NCBI GenBank assembly: GCA_001600095.1
Contig: BCIX01000002.1
Coordinates: forward strand, 2,728,001 to 2,792,000
DNA length: 64,000 nt
Direction of reading: 5' to 3'
DNA from: Bullera alba
Lineage: Eukaryota > Basidiomycota > Tremellomycetes > Tremellales > Bulleraceae
Both the position numbers and the translations under genes were made by a program. Within the stretch, counting starts at the first letter, position 1, and each line of letters begins with the position of its first letter. Positions 13,196 to 24,281 of the stretch are shown here, piece after piece. A model generated the notes under the pieces. It was not told the origin of the DNA. It saw only the letters and a program-made list of their open reading frames with translations, and ran no database searches.

Positions 13196-14911
13196 TCAGA
13201 TGTAGCGTGGTGGGGGAGTATACGACCCCGATCTCTGCGCCAAGACCGACCTCGCCGAGTCATACAGCGTAGACTGATCATCCGAGTATTTCGACAACTC
13301 CGACACTGCCATCGACTGTCCTCTGGTAGATCGCATCACCATGGGTGTCGACCGTGTTGTGGCACTAGTCGAGATTGTGTTGGTGATCGAGTAGACGAAC
13401 GGCTCCGAATTGCCCATTTGCGACGAGAGCACCGACGGTATTGAGGGATGTACGTCCGTATATCCAGATTGGCGTGTATGGGTGGGAGCTTGGACTTGCG
13501 GATTGGTGTGGGGCTCAGGGATGGCATAAGGTAGCTCCGTTCGACCGGGTATACTCCTCGGCCTACCCCCTGAGCTATGTGCAGCACCCCATGACTCGGT
13601 CGGCTGAACATAACGAGGATTGTACCTCGTCGCAATGGTTGGCGGAGGGGCTGTCGGGAGTACGAGTGATTGTTGAACGGGGAAGAAACTGCTAGAAGAG
13701 CTCTTGACCTGGTGTCTACCGCGTCGAGAGGTCTGCTCCTGAGTGACGGAAGGCCAAGTTGTTTTCGAAGCAGTATGCGATGGTGGGCCGATCTGAGAGT
13801 CGAGAAACTTCGGGTTGGAGATCGGTAGGGTGATCTCATTGTCTCCGTATGGTGGGGGCCGCTTCAATCGCAGCCAAAAGGCGTATGGTCGCAGAGCACC
13901 CCGCTTAAGAGCCAATGGAAGGAATAGCAACAATCCTATGCTGGCTATACGTCGATATCGTAAGCTTATCTCCTTCTCTTCACCACCCTCCCGCAATCAA
14001 TCCCGAACGCGACTCACACTCGCATACCCTCGGTGACCAATCCTCTTTCCAACCCATCACCTGCTCCAAAATCAAATATGCAATTCCCCCTCCTGCGACC
14101 AAAGCGATATATCCCACGAGGGCGAATTGCCTCTTGCTCGGAGCGATACTGAGCGACGGGTGTCCTAGGTTCGAGTACAGCGTCGCCGAGTTCATTGCCA
14201 CCGCCACTAGCGTGATTGCCAATGGGGGTATGAGGGTGACAGGGCGGATAAGCCGCCACCATGGGGAATTGTCGATACAGTACATCCCCCACCAGATGCC
14301 GAAGCCTTTGGTCAAGTTGAACCCCTGTCCGGCGGCGGTGGTGAGCGTGGGTATGAGTGGGATCAGCGCGTAGGAGTATATCAAGCAGAGGAATAGGGCG
14401 GTGTGGGCTAGGGATAATGGCTGAATGAGGGGTTTGGACGGTGTGATGATGCTGCGACCGAAGACCTAGGGGACTGTCAGTGCTCATGGTGGTGATGGGT
14501 TCGAGGACGTACGTATGTCACTGCAGGGAGGTGGGCCGCTACTCCGGTGATGAGAAACGTCCCTCTGGAGAGAGTCAGTGCGATCCAAGGATCTTACTGG
14601 TGTCACTCACAGTGCAGAGTCCACTGCACACAGCAGTGACCCCGACCCCTCGGCACTTGCCATCAGGTGCAGCACCGTTTGTGCCGAATAAAGCATCGCA
14701 ATCATCCCCATCGAAACAGTGATAGCATGGAGCCTCTGACTCGAGCTTAGACCTGTGAACCGACTTGGGAGGATATGCGGGAGGATAACGAGGGCGAGAA
14801 GGGGTATCAAGGTGTACGCGAGGGCTGGCGACTTCAGCAAGGTGGTCTAAAGACAGCGATATCACGGCTGGGGCATCACTCACCCTGCCACACGATGAGG
14901 ATGATCTTCAT
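13196..14911 (-). CDS. Multi-pass membrane protein with Ser/Pro-rich tail
   Basis: Exons 14846-14611, 14564-14513, 14465-14018 and 13944-13196 join cleanly (494 residues); a short first exon starting at ATG 14911 (MKIILI) is tentative because its donor would be the weak GTGTGG. About seven hydrophobic segments are visible, for example AITVSMGMIAMLYSAQTVLHL, LAHTALFLCLIYSYALIPLI, FALVGYIALVAGGGIAYLIL and SIGLLLFLPLAL. The last one is created only by the final splice (donor GTGAGT at 14017, acceptor 13945). A polar, Ser/Thr/Pro-rich cytosolic tail of about 230 residues follows. I do not recognise the family. Seven helices plus a phosphorylatable tail would suit a transporter-like or receptor-like protein, but no diagnostic motif is present. 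It is divergent from ACL4. Confidence 0.65.
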
Positions 14912-14913
14912 GT

Positions 14914-15543
14914 CGTCGACCAGTCTGTAACAGCCTAGAGATCGCCTACGTGGATCAATGGCGCTCTGCGACTGCTCAGCACTTGCTGGTAGCCAGCGTG
15001 TGAGCGTGACTTGTCAAGATGCAATGTGCGTTCCAAAGAAGTCAGAACAGACGTCGTTGCCATCGGTCTCGCCAGTGAGTCACCTGCTTCTTCCATCCCC
15101 TCGGTGAGTTGTCTTGAAACGCCCTGATGGTCGTCAAGGCTCGTGGCCAGGGGTACCGATATCCGAAACGCTGGCCAGGCCCAATGCCCAATCCGTCGCC
15201 GTCAGGTCCATTCTCGCGACTCGAGCTGCAATGAGGGAGATGGCACCTGTTGGTGCGTTTGCAATCTGTCAAGTCCTCCATCCGTGTCAGAGTGCGATCC
15301 TTTAGTCAATGAAGCCTGCCATGAGATGACCTAGGTGAGACCCAAGCAAGACCCAAGAGAGCAGTTGATGGTGTTCGCTGGCAACCTGAAACGCGGTCAT
15401 CTCCGCCGGTTGTTTGTTCGAGATTTGCTTCCGTCACACTGAATTTTCAGAACCACCACACACCACCACCGGTCCACTACCGGCCTCTAGGTCTTTGTTG
15501 ACAAGGTAGTAGCATCCAAGCTATACCCAACACTCAGCTCACA
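14914..15543. promoter_or_regulatory. Divergent intergenic region upstream of ACL4
   Basis: About 630 bp between the divergent membrane-protein and ACL4 genes. A CACCACACACCACCACC run sits near 15455, about 90 bp before the ACL4 start. I see no gene. Confidence 0.35.
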
Positions 15544-17042
15544 ATGACGAGAACGAAGAAGAGCGCGAAGAAGGGTAGACCCTCGAAAGAGGCCGCTCCG
15601 CCGGCTGCCACGTCGAGTCCAGGACCGACAAACTCCACCGCACTGATAGGTGAGCCCCGGCCTAATGTCCGAATGTCATTCGGGAGTTGTGTGGCGAGGA
15701 GCGATTTGAGACTGACGGTTCTGTAGAGAAAGCTCATATCCTGCTTGGGCAGAGCAACTTCGAGCTGGCGATAAAATTCCTCTTGAGAGCTCTGGAGGTG
15801 GAGCCTGATAATCTCGAAGCGAGGGAGCTTGTCGGTGTGGCAGAGCTAGAGGGTGGAGATGCCGACGTCGGTCGCGAGGTGGGTCGTCAGCTTCTGCGTC
15901 TCTGGCCTATTTTGGCTGACTTCTGAACAGCACCTCCTTCGCCTGTTCCCGCCGCATACCTCGGAGCCACCGTCGGAACCCTCGGCATACCTATACCTAG
16001 CGCAGTCGGCGCAGGATCCACATGAAGCTTTGGGCTATTACTCCACTGCGGCAGCCATGATAGAAAAGACGCTCTCGACAAAGTCAAAGTCGAAAGCGGG
16101 AGTGGCTGGGGCGGATGAGACAGAGGACGAAGAGAGGAAGATGGCGACGACGGCTTTGGTCGCCATGATTGAGATTTGGATGTCTGATCTATGGTGAGTA
16201 CGGAACCGAGTCTGGAAGTTCTAAGGGTCGCCCAGCGGGCCGGCGACTAGGCTCTGAGCGTGGTCGCCGGTCTCCACGGATGAAATGGAGAGTTGAGTCC
16301 TGATGCTAATCTCGACACAGCTTTGAACCCGAGGCGGAGGGTAATTGCGATGCGCTCATCTCCCGCGCTCTGGCCATTTCGCCAAACGATATCGAGGTTC
16401 GAGTATCCCTGGCTTCGATCAGGATGAGTCAGAGCAAGTTTCACGAGGCTAAAGAAGTCGCTTTGAGCCTCTTCGAGGAGATTGACGAGAAGGAGCCATG
16501 CAAGTCCACGGTCCACTACAGTCTGACAAACCTCACGCTGACATTCCAACTTTTTAGTCGACGCAACGGCACCTGCCCTGCCAACGCGATTGACGCTTGT
16601 GCGGCAATTACTAGAACACTCTCTCCACCTCGAGGCGCTATCACTCTTGGCCACCGCTCGCGAGGAGGATTCGTTGGAGGTCGAATCGGCCTATCTCGAA
16701 GGATGGTCATGGTTCCTCCGGGCAGAAGCGATTGAAGCCGATCCTTCGCTAGTGCTTCAAATCGAGGACGAGGCTGGGGATGAGGAGACTGGATCGGAGA
16801 ATTTATCCGCGAAAGAGTGTTACGAGGAGAGTATGCGAGCGTTGTTGGAATGCGCAAAGTCGTTCGCGGAGCAGGATTACCCTGATGATGGGATCGGAGG
16901 GCATGTGAAGGAGCTGTTGGAGAGTCTGGGCGCGAAGGGGATCAAAGCGCCCGTAGTGGAAGATGAGGCTGGGGAGAATGGCGATGGGGTCGATTGGGAG
17001 GATGTCGACGAGGTAGAGCAGGAGGATGTCGAGATGGCTTAG
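15544..17042 (+). CDS. ACL4: Acl4-like TPR assembly chaperone of ribosomal protein Rpl4
   Basis: Five exons (15544-15649, 15727-15878, 15931-16193, 16321-16499, 16558-17042) give 394 residues. The N-terminus is a basic tail (MTRTKKSAKKGRPSKE). Tetratricopeptide helices follow, clear in ILLGQSNFELAIKFLLRAL and DNLEARELVGVAELE at residues 40-75 and recurring through LISRALAISPNDIEVRVSLA. The C-terminus is very acidic and ends DWEDVDEVEQEDVEMA, as in fungal Acl4. Acl4 binds the internal loop of nascent Rpl4, protects it and escorts it to the nucleus. The fourth intron has a GC donor (GCAAGT at 16500), which is required for frame continuity. The third intron is long for this locus (127 nt). Another TPR protein is possible, but the tail and length fit Acl4. 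Confidence 0.7.
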
Positions 17043-17143
17043 GCGAGCGGTGTCTTGGGTGGATCTGAACAGTCTTGGTTCCCAGCCCAGAGACTGCTGA
17101 TATCATCATCTCTGCTTATAAGCCACGTAGTATTATGAAATGA

Positions 17144-17177
17144 CGAAGTATTCATGATCACGAAGCATTCATGATCA
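17144..17177. repeat. 17-bp tandem duplication
   Basis: Two adjacent 17-bp units, 17144-17160 and 17161-17177, differ at one base (cgaagtattcatgatca versus cgaagcattcatgatca). They sit in the 150-bp gap between the convergent ACL4 and SDHAF1-like genes. Each unit contains the palindrome tgatca next to ttcatg/cattcatg. Confidence 0.8.
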
Positions 17178-17192
17178 CGATGGCCATCGATC

Positions 17193-17847
17193 TCATGTTC
17201 CCCCTCTGCCTGGCAAAGTTCCGCCCCACTGCTCTCCACTGTATTCCGAATCACCTTTCTTCGTGATATCTACGCCACCAGTATCCCCTCCGCCCCCTGT
17301 TCCTCCTTCGCTGGATCCCCCTCCGGTCGCCTCTCCCCTGCGCTGCTTCTGAGCCTCCAGGGGACTGAGCGAGGGAGCGCTTGATTGAGAGCCCTGGTTC
17401 CGCCGCGAGCGAGACTCTTCCAGATGTTGAGACCACCAGTCTTCCATAGCCGAAGTGGTATTGATTCTCTGGACGGATCTGTCCTCCATCATCTCCAGAG
17501 TTCGGTCCATCCGTCGTAACTGCCGAGGTCAGCTTCGATCCTTGCTGATGTCCGGGGGACTCGGCTGCTGGCGTCTTGCCAATGGCAGATACGCACCTGA
17601 TGCTCGATCGCCGTATAGTCCCTAGGGCCCAATGGCGGGTTATGGAAGTTGTACCTCAACTGCAATTGGAATGCCGGTCTTACATCCTGTGCCCGTTCAG
17701 CCAAGCTCAGCCACTGTACCCGCGCGCCTACCTTTGGCTTTGAATACACCATCCTCAGTCCCCTAGTGGAGTCAGATAAGCTCCAACGGGCAGGACTCAC
17801 CTTCTGTACATGTTGATCACATCCTGCTGTAGTCCTGACCTCACCAT
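17193..17847 (-). CDS. SDHAF1/Sdh6-like LYR protein with long C-terminal tail
   Basis: Four exons (17847-17801, 17762-17732, 17686-17597, 17519-17193) give 164 residues; exon 2 is only 31 nt. The N-terminus VRSGLQQDVINMYRRGLRMV carries the LYR-type motif (MYR here) followed by YNFHNPPLGPRDYTAIEHQ and LRRMDRTLEMM. This is the order of a Complex1_LYR domain of the SDHAF1/Sdh6 type. Such proteins act in the mitochondrial matrix, taking the Fe-S relay (HSC20/ISCU) to the succinate dehydrogenase iron-sulfur subunit. Family members are usually around 80-125 residues. This one adds about 70 residues of Ser/Gln-rich then Gly-rich sequence. Another LYR family (for example an LYRM of complex I) is possible. 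Confidence 0.65.
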
Positions 17848-18253
17848 GGTTGCTAGAGTGGAGTGTTGTGGGAGTATGGTATAGGAACTTTGTGTCAAGA
17901 GGGCCGATAGCTGTGGTGATCATCGTCACCTGCGATCGCAGAAAGTGGAGGGACGGGGGTTACGTAATGCCACGTGGCTGTGAGGATTTGGTTCCGTCGT
18001 CGTCGCTCGCGCGTCCACCCAGCTGTCCCATAGTGAGCAGAAGAGTGTTGTATGATGATCTCGACATCACTTCAAGCGATATCAACCACTCGAACATATT
18101 GAGGTAGTCTAGAGCTAGATAGCTGAAGAGCAAGGATCGATCTCCAACGACTACTCCCGCCGACCTTGGTGATTGCAACGAAAGCGAACGACCAACTCGC
18201 CTCAACCTAGTCCACCCAGTGACCCAACGTACACCCCAAACCCGCCTATCGCG
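17848..18253. promoter_or_regulatory. Divergent intergenic region upstream of PRE2
   Basis: About 400 bp shared by the divergent SDHAF1-like gene and PRE2. I see no gene or RNA and no repeat. The start of PRE2 is set by the first in-frame ATG at 18254. Confidence 0.35.
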
Positions 18254-19570
18254 ATGGACGCACTAGTGGCAAAGCTCTCGCCGGCACACCGGGACGTAGA
18301 CGAGGAGCAGTATGGAGAATCGCCGTTTGGTAATTTGGACAGAAGAGGTGTCGTCCAGGGCATGTCATTACCAAGAGTAGCCGATGTAAGTCATGGTCGA
18401 ACAGTCTCACCTAGTCCTTTTGCGGAAGCAGGAGCTCTGGTCTGGAAGAGACGACTGCTGACTCAGGATTAGCCAACAAACTTCCTCTCCTCGCACACCG
18501 ACACCCTCTCCACCAACCCCGAAGGTCGAATCAAGCTCGCGCACGGAACGACAACCCTGGCATTCAGGTTCAAAGGGGGTATCATCGTAGCCGTCGATTC
18601 GAGAGCTACCGCAGGGAGCTATATCGGTGGGTACCATTGAAGCTGTCCTTTCCCTTCGGACGCCAGATAGCTTGTACGGTACACTGACACCGTCCTCAGC
18701 TTCTGGAACGGTGAAAAAGGTCATTGAGATCAACCCATATCTCCTGGGCACCATGGCTGGAGGTGCCGCCGACTGCCAATACTGGTGCGTAGATCACTTT
18801 CCACAGCGATCGGATCGATCGTTGACGGACAACATCAGGGAAACATACCTCGGCATGCAGTGTCGATTACACGAGTTGAGGAATAAAGAGAGGATCAGTG
18901 TCGCTGCCGCGAGCAAGATCTTGTCGAATATCGTGTATCAGTACAAGGGCATGGGACTGAGTATGGTGAGCTGCCAGAGTCACAGAAAATGTCGGCGTAG
19001 CTGACGACTTACTCAGGGCACGATGATCTGCGGCTGGGACAAGACGGTGAGTGGTTCAACTGCGAATTCTCGCTTCAGACCAGATATCTGACCCTTCACT
19101 CTCAGGGCCCTGCGCTGTTCTACGTCGACTCTGATGGCGAGAGGCTGAAAGGCAACTTGTTCTCCGTTGGATCTGGTAGTACATTCGCCTATGGTGTTCT
19201 GGATCAGGTACGCCCAAACCCCCTCCCCGCCCAACACAATATTGACCCGTTACAGGGCTACTCGTACGATCTGTCGGATGAAGAGGCCAGAGAGCTCGGT
19301 CGACGATCGATCATTGCCGCCGGACATCGGGACGCGTACTCTGGTAACACGTGCAACTTGTTCCACGTCAAGGAGAACGGATGGGAGTTCATCGGTGAGC
19401 ATAGGTTTCCAGCTGTCGCAAACCATTAGTTATACTAACACCTACTCGTAGGCAACTACGACGTCAGTGCCGAGTGGTACAAGTACAATGAGAAGGAGAG
19501 GAAGGCAAACCAGGCTGCCGCCGGAGGTGCTCCCGCGGCTGCACCTTCGCCCATGGTCGTCGAGGCTTAG
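18254..19570 (+). CDS. PRE2: 20S proteasome beta-5 catalytic subunit
   Basis: Eight exons (18254-18385, 18473-18626, 18700-18784, 18839-18965, 19017-19046, 19106-19207, 19256-19394, 19452-19570) give 295 residues. A propeptide of about 80 residues ends at the autocleavage site HG|TTTLAF, leaving the catalytic N-terminal Thr. Beta-5 signatures follow: [16 protein letters not shown] with the conserved Lys, [12 protein letters not shown], and [10 protein letters not shown]. Glycine-rich [12 protein letters not shown] sits near the end. This subunit provides the chymotrypsin-like activity of the proteasome. The C-terminus adds an Ala/Pro-rich tail. Exon 5 is only 30 nt. Confidence 0.96.
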
Positions 19571-19875
19571 GTTGCAGAGGTAGAGAACTGAGACGGACAC
19601 GAGTCGATAGAAGCATGTATGACAAGTGACTAGGCAAATTACGAGCATGGTTGCTGAGCGGAGTTGTGCAACGTATGAGTAGCTGCCTAGGAGTCATTGA
19701 CTGGATCGACTGGCATACCACCGACGAATCGACGATGATCCGACGGAAGCATTTCTCGAACGGTCAGATCAGCAGCTGGATGCGATGGTGCTCGTCATTT
19801 TGAAGACACCTGAAGTAACGCTGAGCACCATTCACCCATCACTCTGCATACACAGACTCATACATACACTCTAGG
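19571..19875. other. Short intergenic region PRE2 to THO7
   Basis: 305 bp between two plus-strand genes. It should hold the PRE2 3' UTR and the THO7 promoter; nothing else is visible. Confidence 0.3.
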
Positions 19876-21189
19876 ATGACGGAGAAAGCGCGCATCATCC
19901 CTCTGTCCGAAGGTGAGTTGCTGAGAGGGATGGAGTATTTTGCACTTGGTCATAACAACTGGACATGTCAAGCTGATCACTCTTGCCCAGACTCGCTCAA
20001 CCGATTCCGGATCACCCACCCGGACAGAGACATTCGACCCCTCTTGCGACGCATCCACAAATTGCCCCATCTTACACCTACATCAACTCCCTCCTTGGGT
20101 TCACAATCCCCTTCAGCACCCTCTGATCCCGCCGACCCCGCTCCGGCCACAACATCCGCCGCAGCTACGGCTAGCACCGAGGTATGGACGCTGGAGGATA
20201 TTGCCCGGGAGAATGATCTCGTCTCTTTGGAGCTCGTCAAGTGGAAGCTCCAGATCGAGCGGATAATGGCATCGTCGCAGAATCTACAGAGACAGCGGGC
20301 GTCTTATTTGAGCAAAGCGGATTCCACCCGGCTCAAGACGCAAGAGCTAGAGAAGACGCTGGCAGAGGAGAAGGCTGCGCTCGAGCGGAAACAGAGAGAG
20401 AGGGGGCAGATGATAAAGTGTGACGAGGTGGCCAAGCGTATTGCCGCCCGAGGGAGGACAAAGGTCGAGCTGGACGAGTGAGTCGTGGGCCCTTCACCCC
20501 GTGTACACGTGCAACGACGCTGACACACGGTTGTGAATAGACAAATCGCCTCGTTGCAGGCTTCGCTGGAGGACCACCGGGCCTCTCATGCTATATACCT
20601 CTCCACGGCACAATCCCGCATTGACACCTTTGCCCAATTATCAACACTGGTCGAACAGGTCCGATCGACAAAGTTGCCAATTGAGCCTCAGGCGCCTCTT
20701 GCCGAGCTCGACGAGGGAGAGGCAAAGTCTGACGGGATGGACGTTGACGAGGGCACAGGGTCGAGGATGAACATATCCGCACTACCTTTCACACCCAGCA
20801 CTCCAAGCAACCCTCCCACTTCCACAACTACTGGTCTCGGGAGCTCCTTGCCTCCCTCTAGGGGCAGTACGCCACTGCCCGAGTCCGCCAAGAGCGAAAC
20901 GAGAAAGCCCGCCACTGTTAGATCTTCCACCAGTGCCTCGACTTCGCGGCATCCGTCGCTGCCCACTCGTCCGACTAGAGCCGCCGCCGCTGCAAGTTCG
21001 ACGTCTAGAGGAGTAAGCCGGCCCTCGGCTTTGCGGAGCGTCACAACACCGGCATCGGCTTCAGGTGGCAGGGAGGAAGGTGAAGTAGGAGGGGACGAAG
21101 AGGGCGAGGTGAAGGAAAGGGAGAGGGGGTCTAAGCGCTCAGCACCCGGTCCCGGGACAGACGACAGGCGGTCGACCAGGCGCAAGTGA
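19876..21189 (+). CDS. THO complex subunit 7 (Tho7/THOC7-like)
   Basis: Three exons (19876-19912, 19991-20477, 20541-21189) give 390 residues. After a short N-terminus with RPLLRRIHKL, residues about 75-225 form a long coiled coil: SLELVKWKLQIERIMASSQN, then KCDEVAKRIAARGRTKVELD and QIASLQASLEDHRASHAIYL. This order matches the THOC7/Mft1 domain of the THO complex, which couples transcription elongation with mRNA export. The C-terminal 160 residues are disordered, rich in Ser/Thr/Pro, with an acidic VGGDEEGEV segment and a basic end DDRRSTRRK. Human THOC7 is about 200 residues, so the tail is an addition. Fair confidence, based on the coiled-coil pattern. Confidence 0.65.
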
Positions 21190-21552
21190 GCGGCGATCGC
21201 ACACTGCCATGCGGTCTCTGGACCTTCGAACCCATCGTGCAGTTGGTCGAGATGTTCACACACCAGGCGAGCTCTAGGCTCTATGCACATACATGATCTT
21301 ATACAAACGCTGGCCTAGCCTTTCATTACCACATACAGCCAAATCTTCTGAGCCTCGGTCATGGCTATGTCAAGTCCTGGCCCTGTCGTGTCGTTTCCTC
21401 CCTCGTTACGCCTTTTCCTCCAAAGTGCTATCCAACGCGCTCGTCTCTTGTATCCTCCGTGCCGGCCTCGATGCCATTCTCTCTAGCACACACTCCTCCT
21501 ATGCCTCCGCTCGTGTCCTTGTTCACAAACCCCAACCACGATGCCTTGAGCG
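21190..21552. other. Convergent 3' region between THO7 and MET30
   Basis: About 360 bp between two convergent stop codons. It holds both 3' UTRs; no gene or repeat is evident. Confidence 0.3.
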
Positions 21553-24281
21553 CTAGTATATCGCAGCGGGAGTCGGGGTTCCCTCCCCGCAACCCGGGTT
21601 GCCGGGCAATACCGCCGACGGGGCAAAGCTCCAGACCATGACATCTCCGTCGTCTACCCCAAGTCCAAGTCAGCCCACCCCTCCGCAACAACTTGCGCTC
21701 GCGCTCACCTGAACCCGAGACGATCATGTCGTCGCTCAACTGCAAACTCGTCACTGCACCTCTATGCCCCACTAGCGTTTGGACGCAATTCCCCGACTCT
21801 CTATCCCAGACTTTGATCGTCCTGTCGTGCGAGGCAGAGGCCAATCTGAGCGCGTCCATGTCTACTGCCCATACACCCTCGATATGTCCAAACAAGGTGG
21901 TTTGTTCCTCGCCCGAATCCACACACCACAATTTGATCGTTCCGTCCAGACTGCCCGTGGCGAGGATGGCTCGTTTCCTCCTCCCATCCTCCCCCGTCAC
22001 TTCCTTCCCGCCGTCGCCCTTGTTGCGGCCACGGGCGGAGGCCTTGCCATTGCGCTTGTCGGGCGAAGGGTGGACATAGACTCTTGGCTCGACCGGACCC
22101 TGGCGACTGGCCATAGAGTTCATGTGCGCTCTTGGGTCGAATCCCTCCGGAAGGGCGAGTTCAGTCGGCATAGGTGGGCTAGGTGACAATTGGGCGTTGG
22201 CACCAGAGACAAAACCCGTCGGTGGAGTAAGGGCCTTGCGCACACTCTCGGTTCGAGTAGACGTGGCGTCAATCTCCTCGTCGGTCATGTCCACCATCAA
22301 CACCTTCATCGATTGGATCTGGGCCTTGTGTCCGGCAAACGTTCGGACGCATTGCTGAGTGGTGAGATCCCAAAGTTTGACCGTGCCGTCGTCGCTGGCG
22401 GAGAAGAGCATTGCTCCCGCGTCAATGTCGGGTTTCTTGTCCTTGTCGTCGGAGCTGGTGGAGGAGGACGTCTTGGCGTCTTCGTGGTTCTTTGTAAACG
22501 AGGGCATTTGGGTCGGATCGATGTCCCCAGGACTAGTCTTGCCATCCCACAGGACGACGCTGTTGACCCAATCTTCGTGTCCCCTCAGGGTGAACTTGCT
22601 GCCGTTTCGGAAATTCCACACTTGGATCGTCGAATCCGCCGAACCAGTGGCCAGGAGGTATCCGTTGTAATTCAACGATACGACTCCGTCCGTGTGTCCT
22701 TCCAGGACTCTCAAACACTCTCCTGCTCTCCAGTTCCACATTCGCACTGTGCCATCCATCGCGCCGGTGAACAAGAGCATTTGGTCGAATTGCAACGCTC
22801 GAACCGCTCGAGTGTGGCCATGGAGCGCTCTCACTTCCTCCCCGGTGTCCAGATTCCACACTCTGACGGTGCGGTCATAAGACCCGGTGATGAGCACAGG
22901 GTATGAGGGGTTCGAGAGCGTAGTGTGGTACTGGAGACACATGACACCGTCTTTATGGCCCTACAGCGCGGTTAATTCGGCTTTCGTATCGACAAGAGTT
23001 CAGCCCACCTTGAGTGTCTTTGTGAGACACCTGCCCTTTCTCCAATTTCGCTCCACCACCAATCTCTCACAATACACCGTCTTCCAAGGCCTCGTCAATC
23101 TGACTTCTCGGCTCAATAGTCCGTTCGAGTCTGTCGACACCGTCTTCTCCGTCGTCTCGGTTTCTGAATCACTGCTGACTTCGATTCTTGGCCTCTTCCC
23201 TAGACTCCTACTGCTCTCCGCTGGGGAACTCGGTGCTGAGCGTTTATTGCTTGATGATACCAACCAAGCCGTCGACACTGCTGGATCGCACACTGTTCTC
23301 GCGCTCATCCTGTCCGTTGTGATATTCTCCGCCGCGGGCCCTTTCTTGCCCCCAAGCGCTTCCACCCTCGTGACCAATTTTGTCGGCTCGTGCGAGTGTT
23401 TGTGCGAATGCTCTCCGTGCTCGTTGATCCCGAATGCGACTGCGGGACTTCTGTCCTTGAGCTCGACCTTGAGCCGACGCCTTTCCAACAGGGGCAATCC
23501 CCATCCACACTTTTCACACTTTCTATCAATGTGCTGTCCGCACATTCGCCTCCAGAGGAGGTCATCGTCGGCTAGCGCCTTCCACGACTTGTTCACCTGG
23601 GCTGCCCGGCCTAGTGAGATGGCGTCGAGGTAGCCGAGGATGCGGAGGTTGACCTCTCGGGGGAGGAGGGAGAATGGGTCGATTCGGATAATCTGGTTGA
23701 GCGAGTCGGACAAGTGGGATAGCTGGGAGCTGGCAAGTCGTGAGTATCGATACAGCCATTGAGCTCAATTCAGGAGTAAACTTACAAACAACACATGGTG
23801 AGGATACCCTCCAAGATGAGCTTTCGCTTGTTGTGCGGCGCCTGGGAAAAGGTGGACCATAAGGAAGTGATTGCCGATCGCTCGTGGAGCGGGAAGCTGT
23901 CCAGGCTCTACATACCCGTTAGCTTACCACCTCTATCTACAGAGCAGCTTGACACACCTTTTGCAGCTTTGCATTGACGTTTTGATTTGCCATCTGCTTG
24001 TGCCTCACACAGAGCTTTCTTCCTACTCGAGTCGGGATGACATCCACCTCGCTCCCCTCGGCGTCGCTGTATCCATGGTCGTGCTCGTCGTCGTGATCAT
24101 GATCATGATCCTGCTCGTCCTCTTTGCTGATATAGGAGGGGAACGAGCCGATGTGAGCTGGAGCGGACGAGGAGGGGGAGGGGTACGGGTGAGAGCGTAA
24201 TGGGGATGGCTTGCTTGGCCCCGCTTTCGAGTCGGCGTTGTTGATCATACTGACAGTCGAGGACGTTTCTCCAAGATCCAA
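21553..24281 (-). CDS. MET30: F-box/WD40 substrate receptor Met30 (SCF complex)
   Basis: Five exons (24281-23958, 23907-23786, 23729-23009, 22960-21709, 21653-21553) give 839 residues. The Met30-specific N-terminal region (NKRKLILEGILTMCCFSQLS) precedes the F-box (DPFSLLPREVNLRILGYLD) and the signature HIDRKCEKCGWGLP. WD40 repeats follow: ITGSYDRTVRVWNL, FTGAMDGTVRMWNW, ATGSADSTIQVWNF, FSASDDGTVKLWDL, ATGSLDGTIKLWCV, ASASHDRTIKVWDR and SGSDDGDVMVWSF. The last repeat is completed only by the small final exon. An insert of about 130 disordered residues separates repeats four and five. SCF-Met30 ubiquitinates the Met4 activator, controlling sulfur metabolism, cadmium response and cell-cycle entry. 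Two His-rich stretches are unusual (see findings). Confidence 0.93.

Noticed and set aside
12778..13444. Long overlapping open frames on both strands downstream of the membrane-protein gene
   Set aside because: They partly overlap the confirmed last exon antisense; composition is generic and neither has a recognisable domain. Treated as 3' UTR.
21779..22906. Several plus-strand open frames inside MET30
   Set aside because: They are antisense shadows of the WD40-coding exon, whose repeats leave the complementary frame open.
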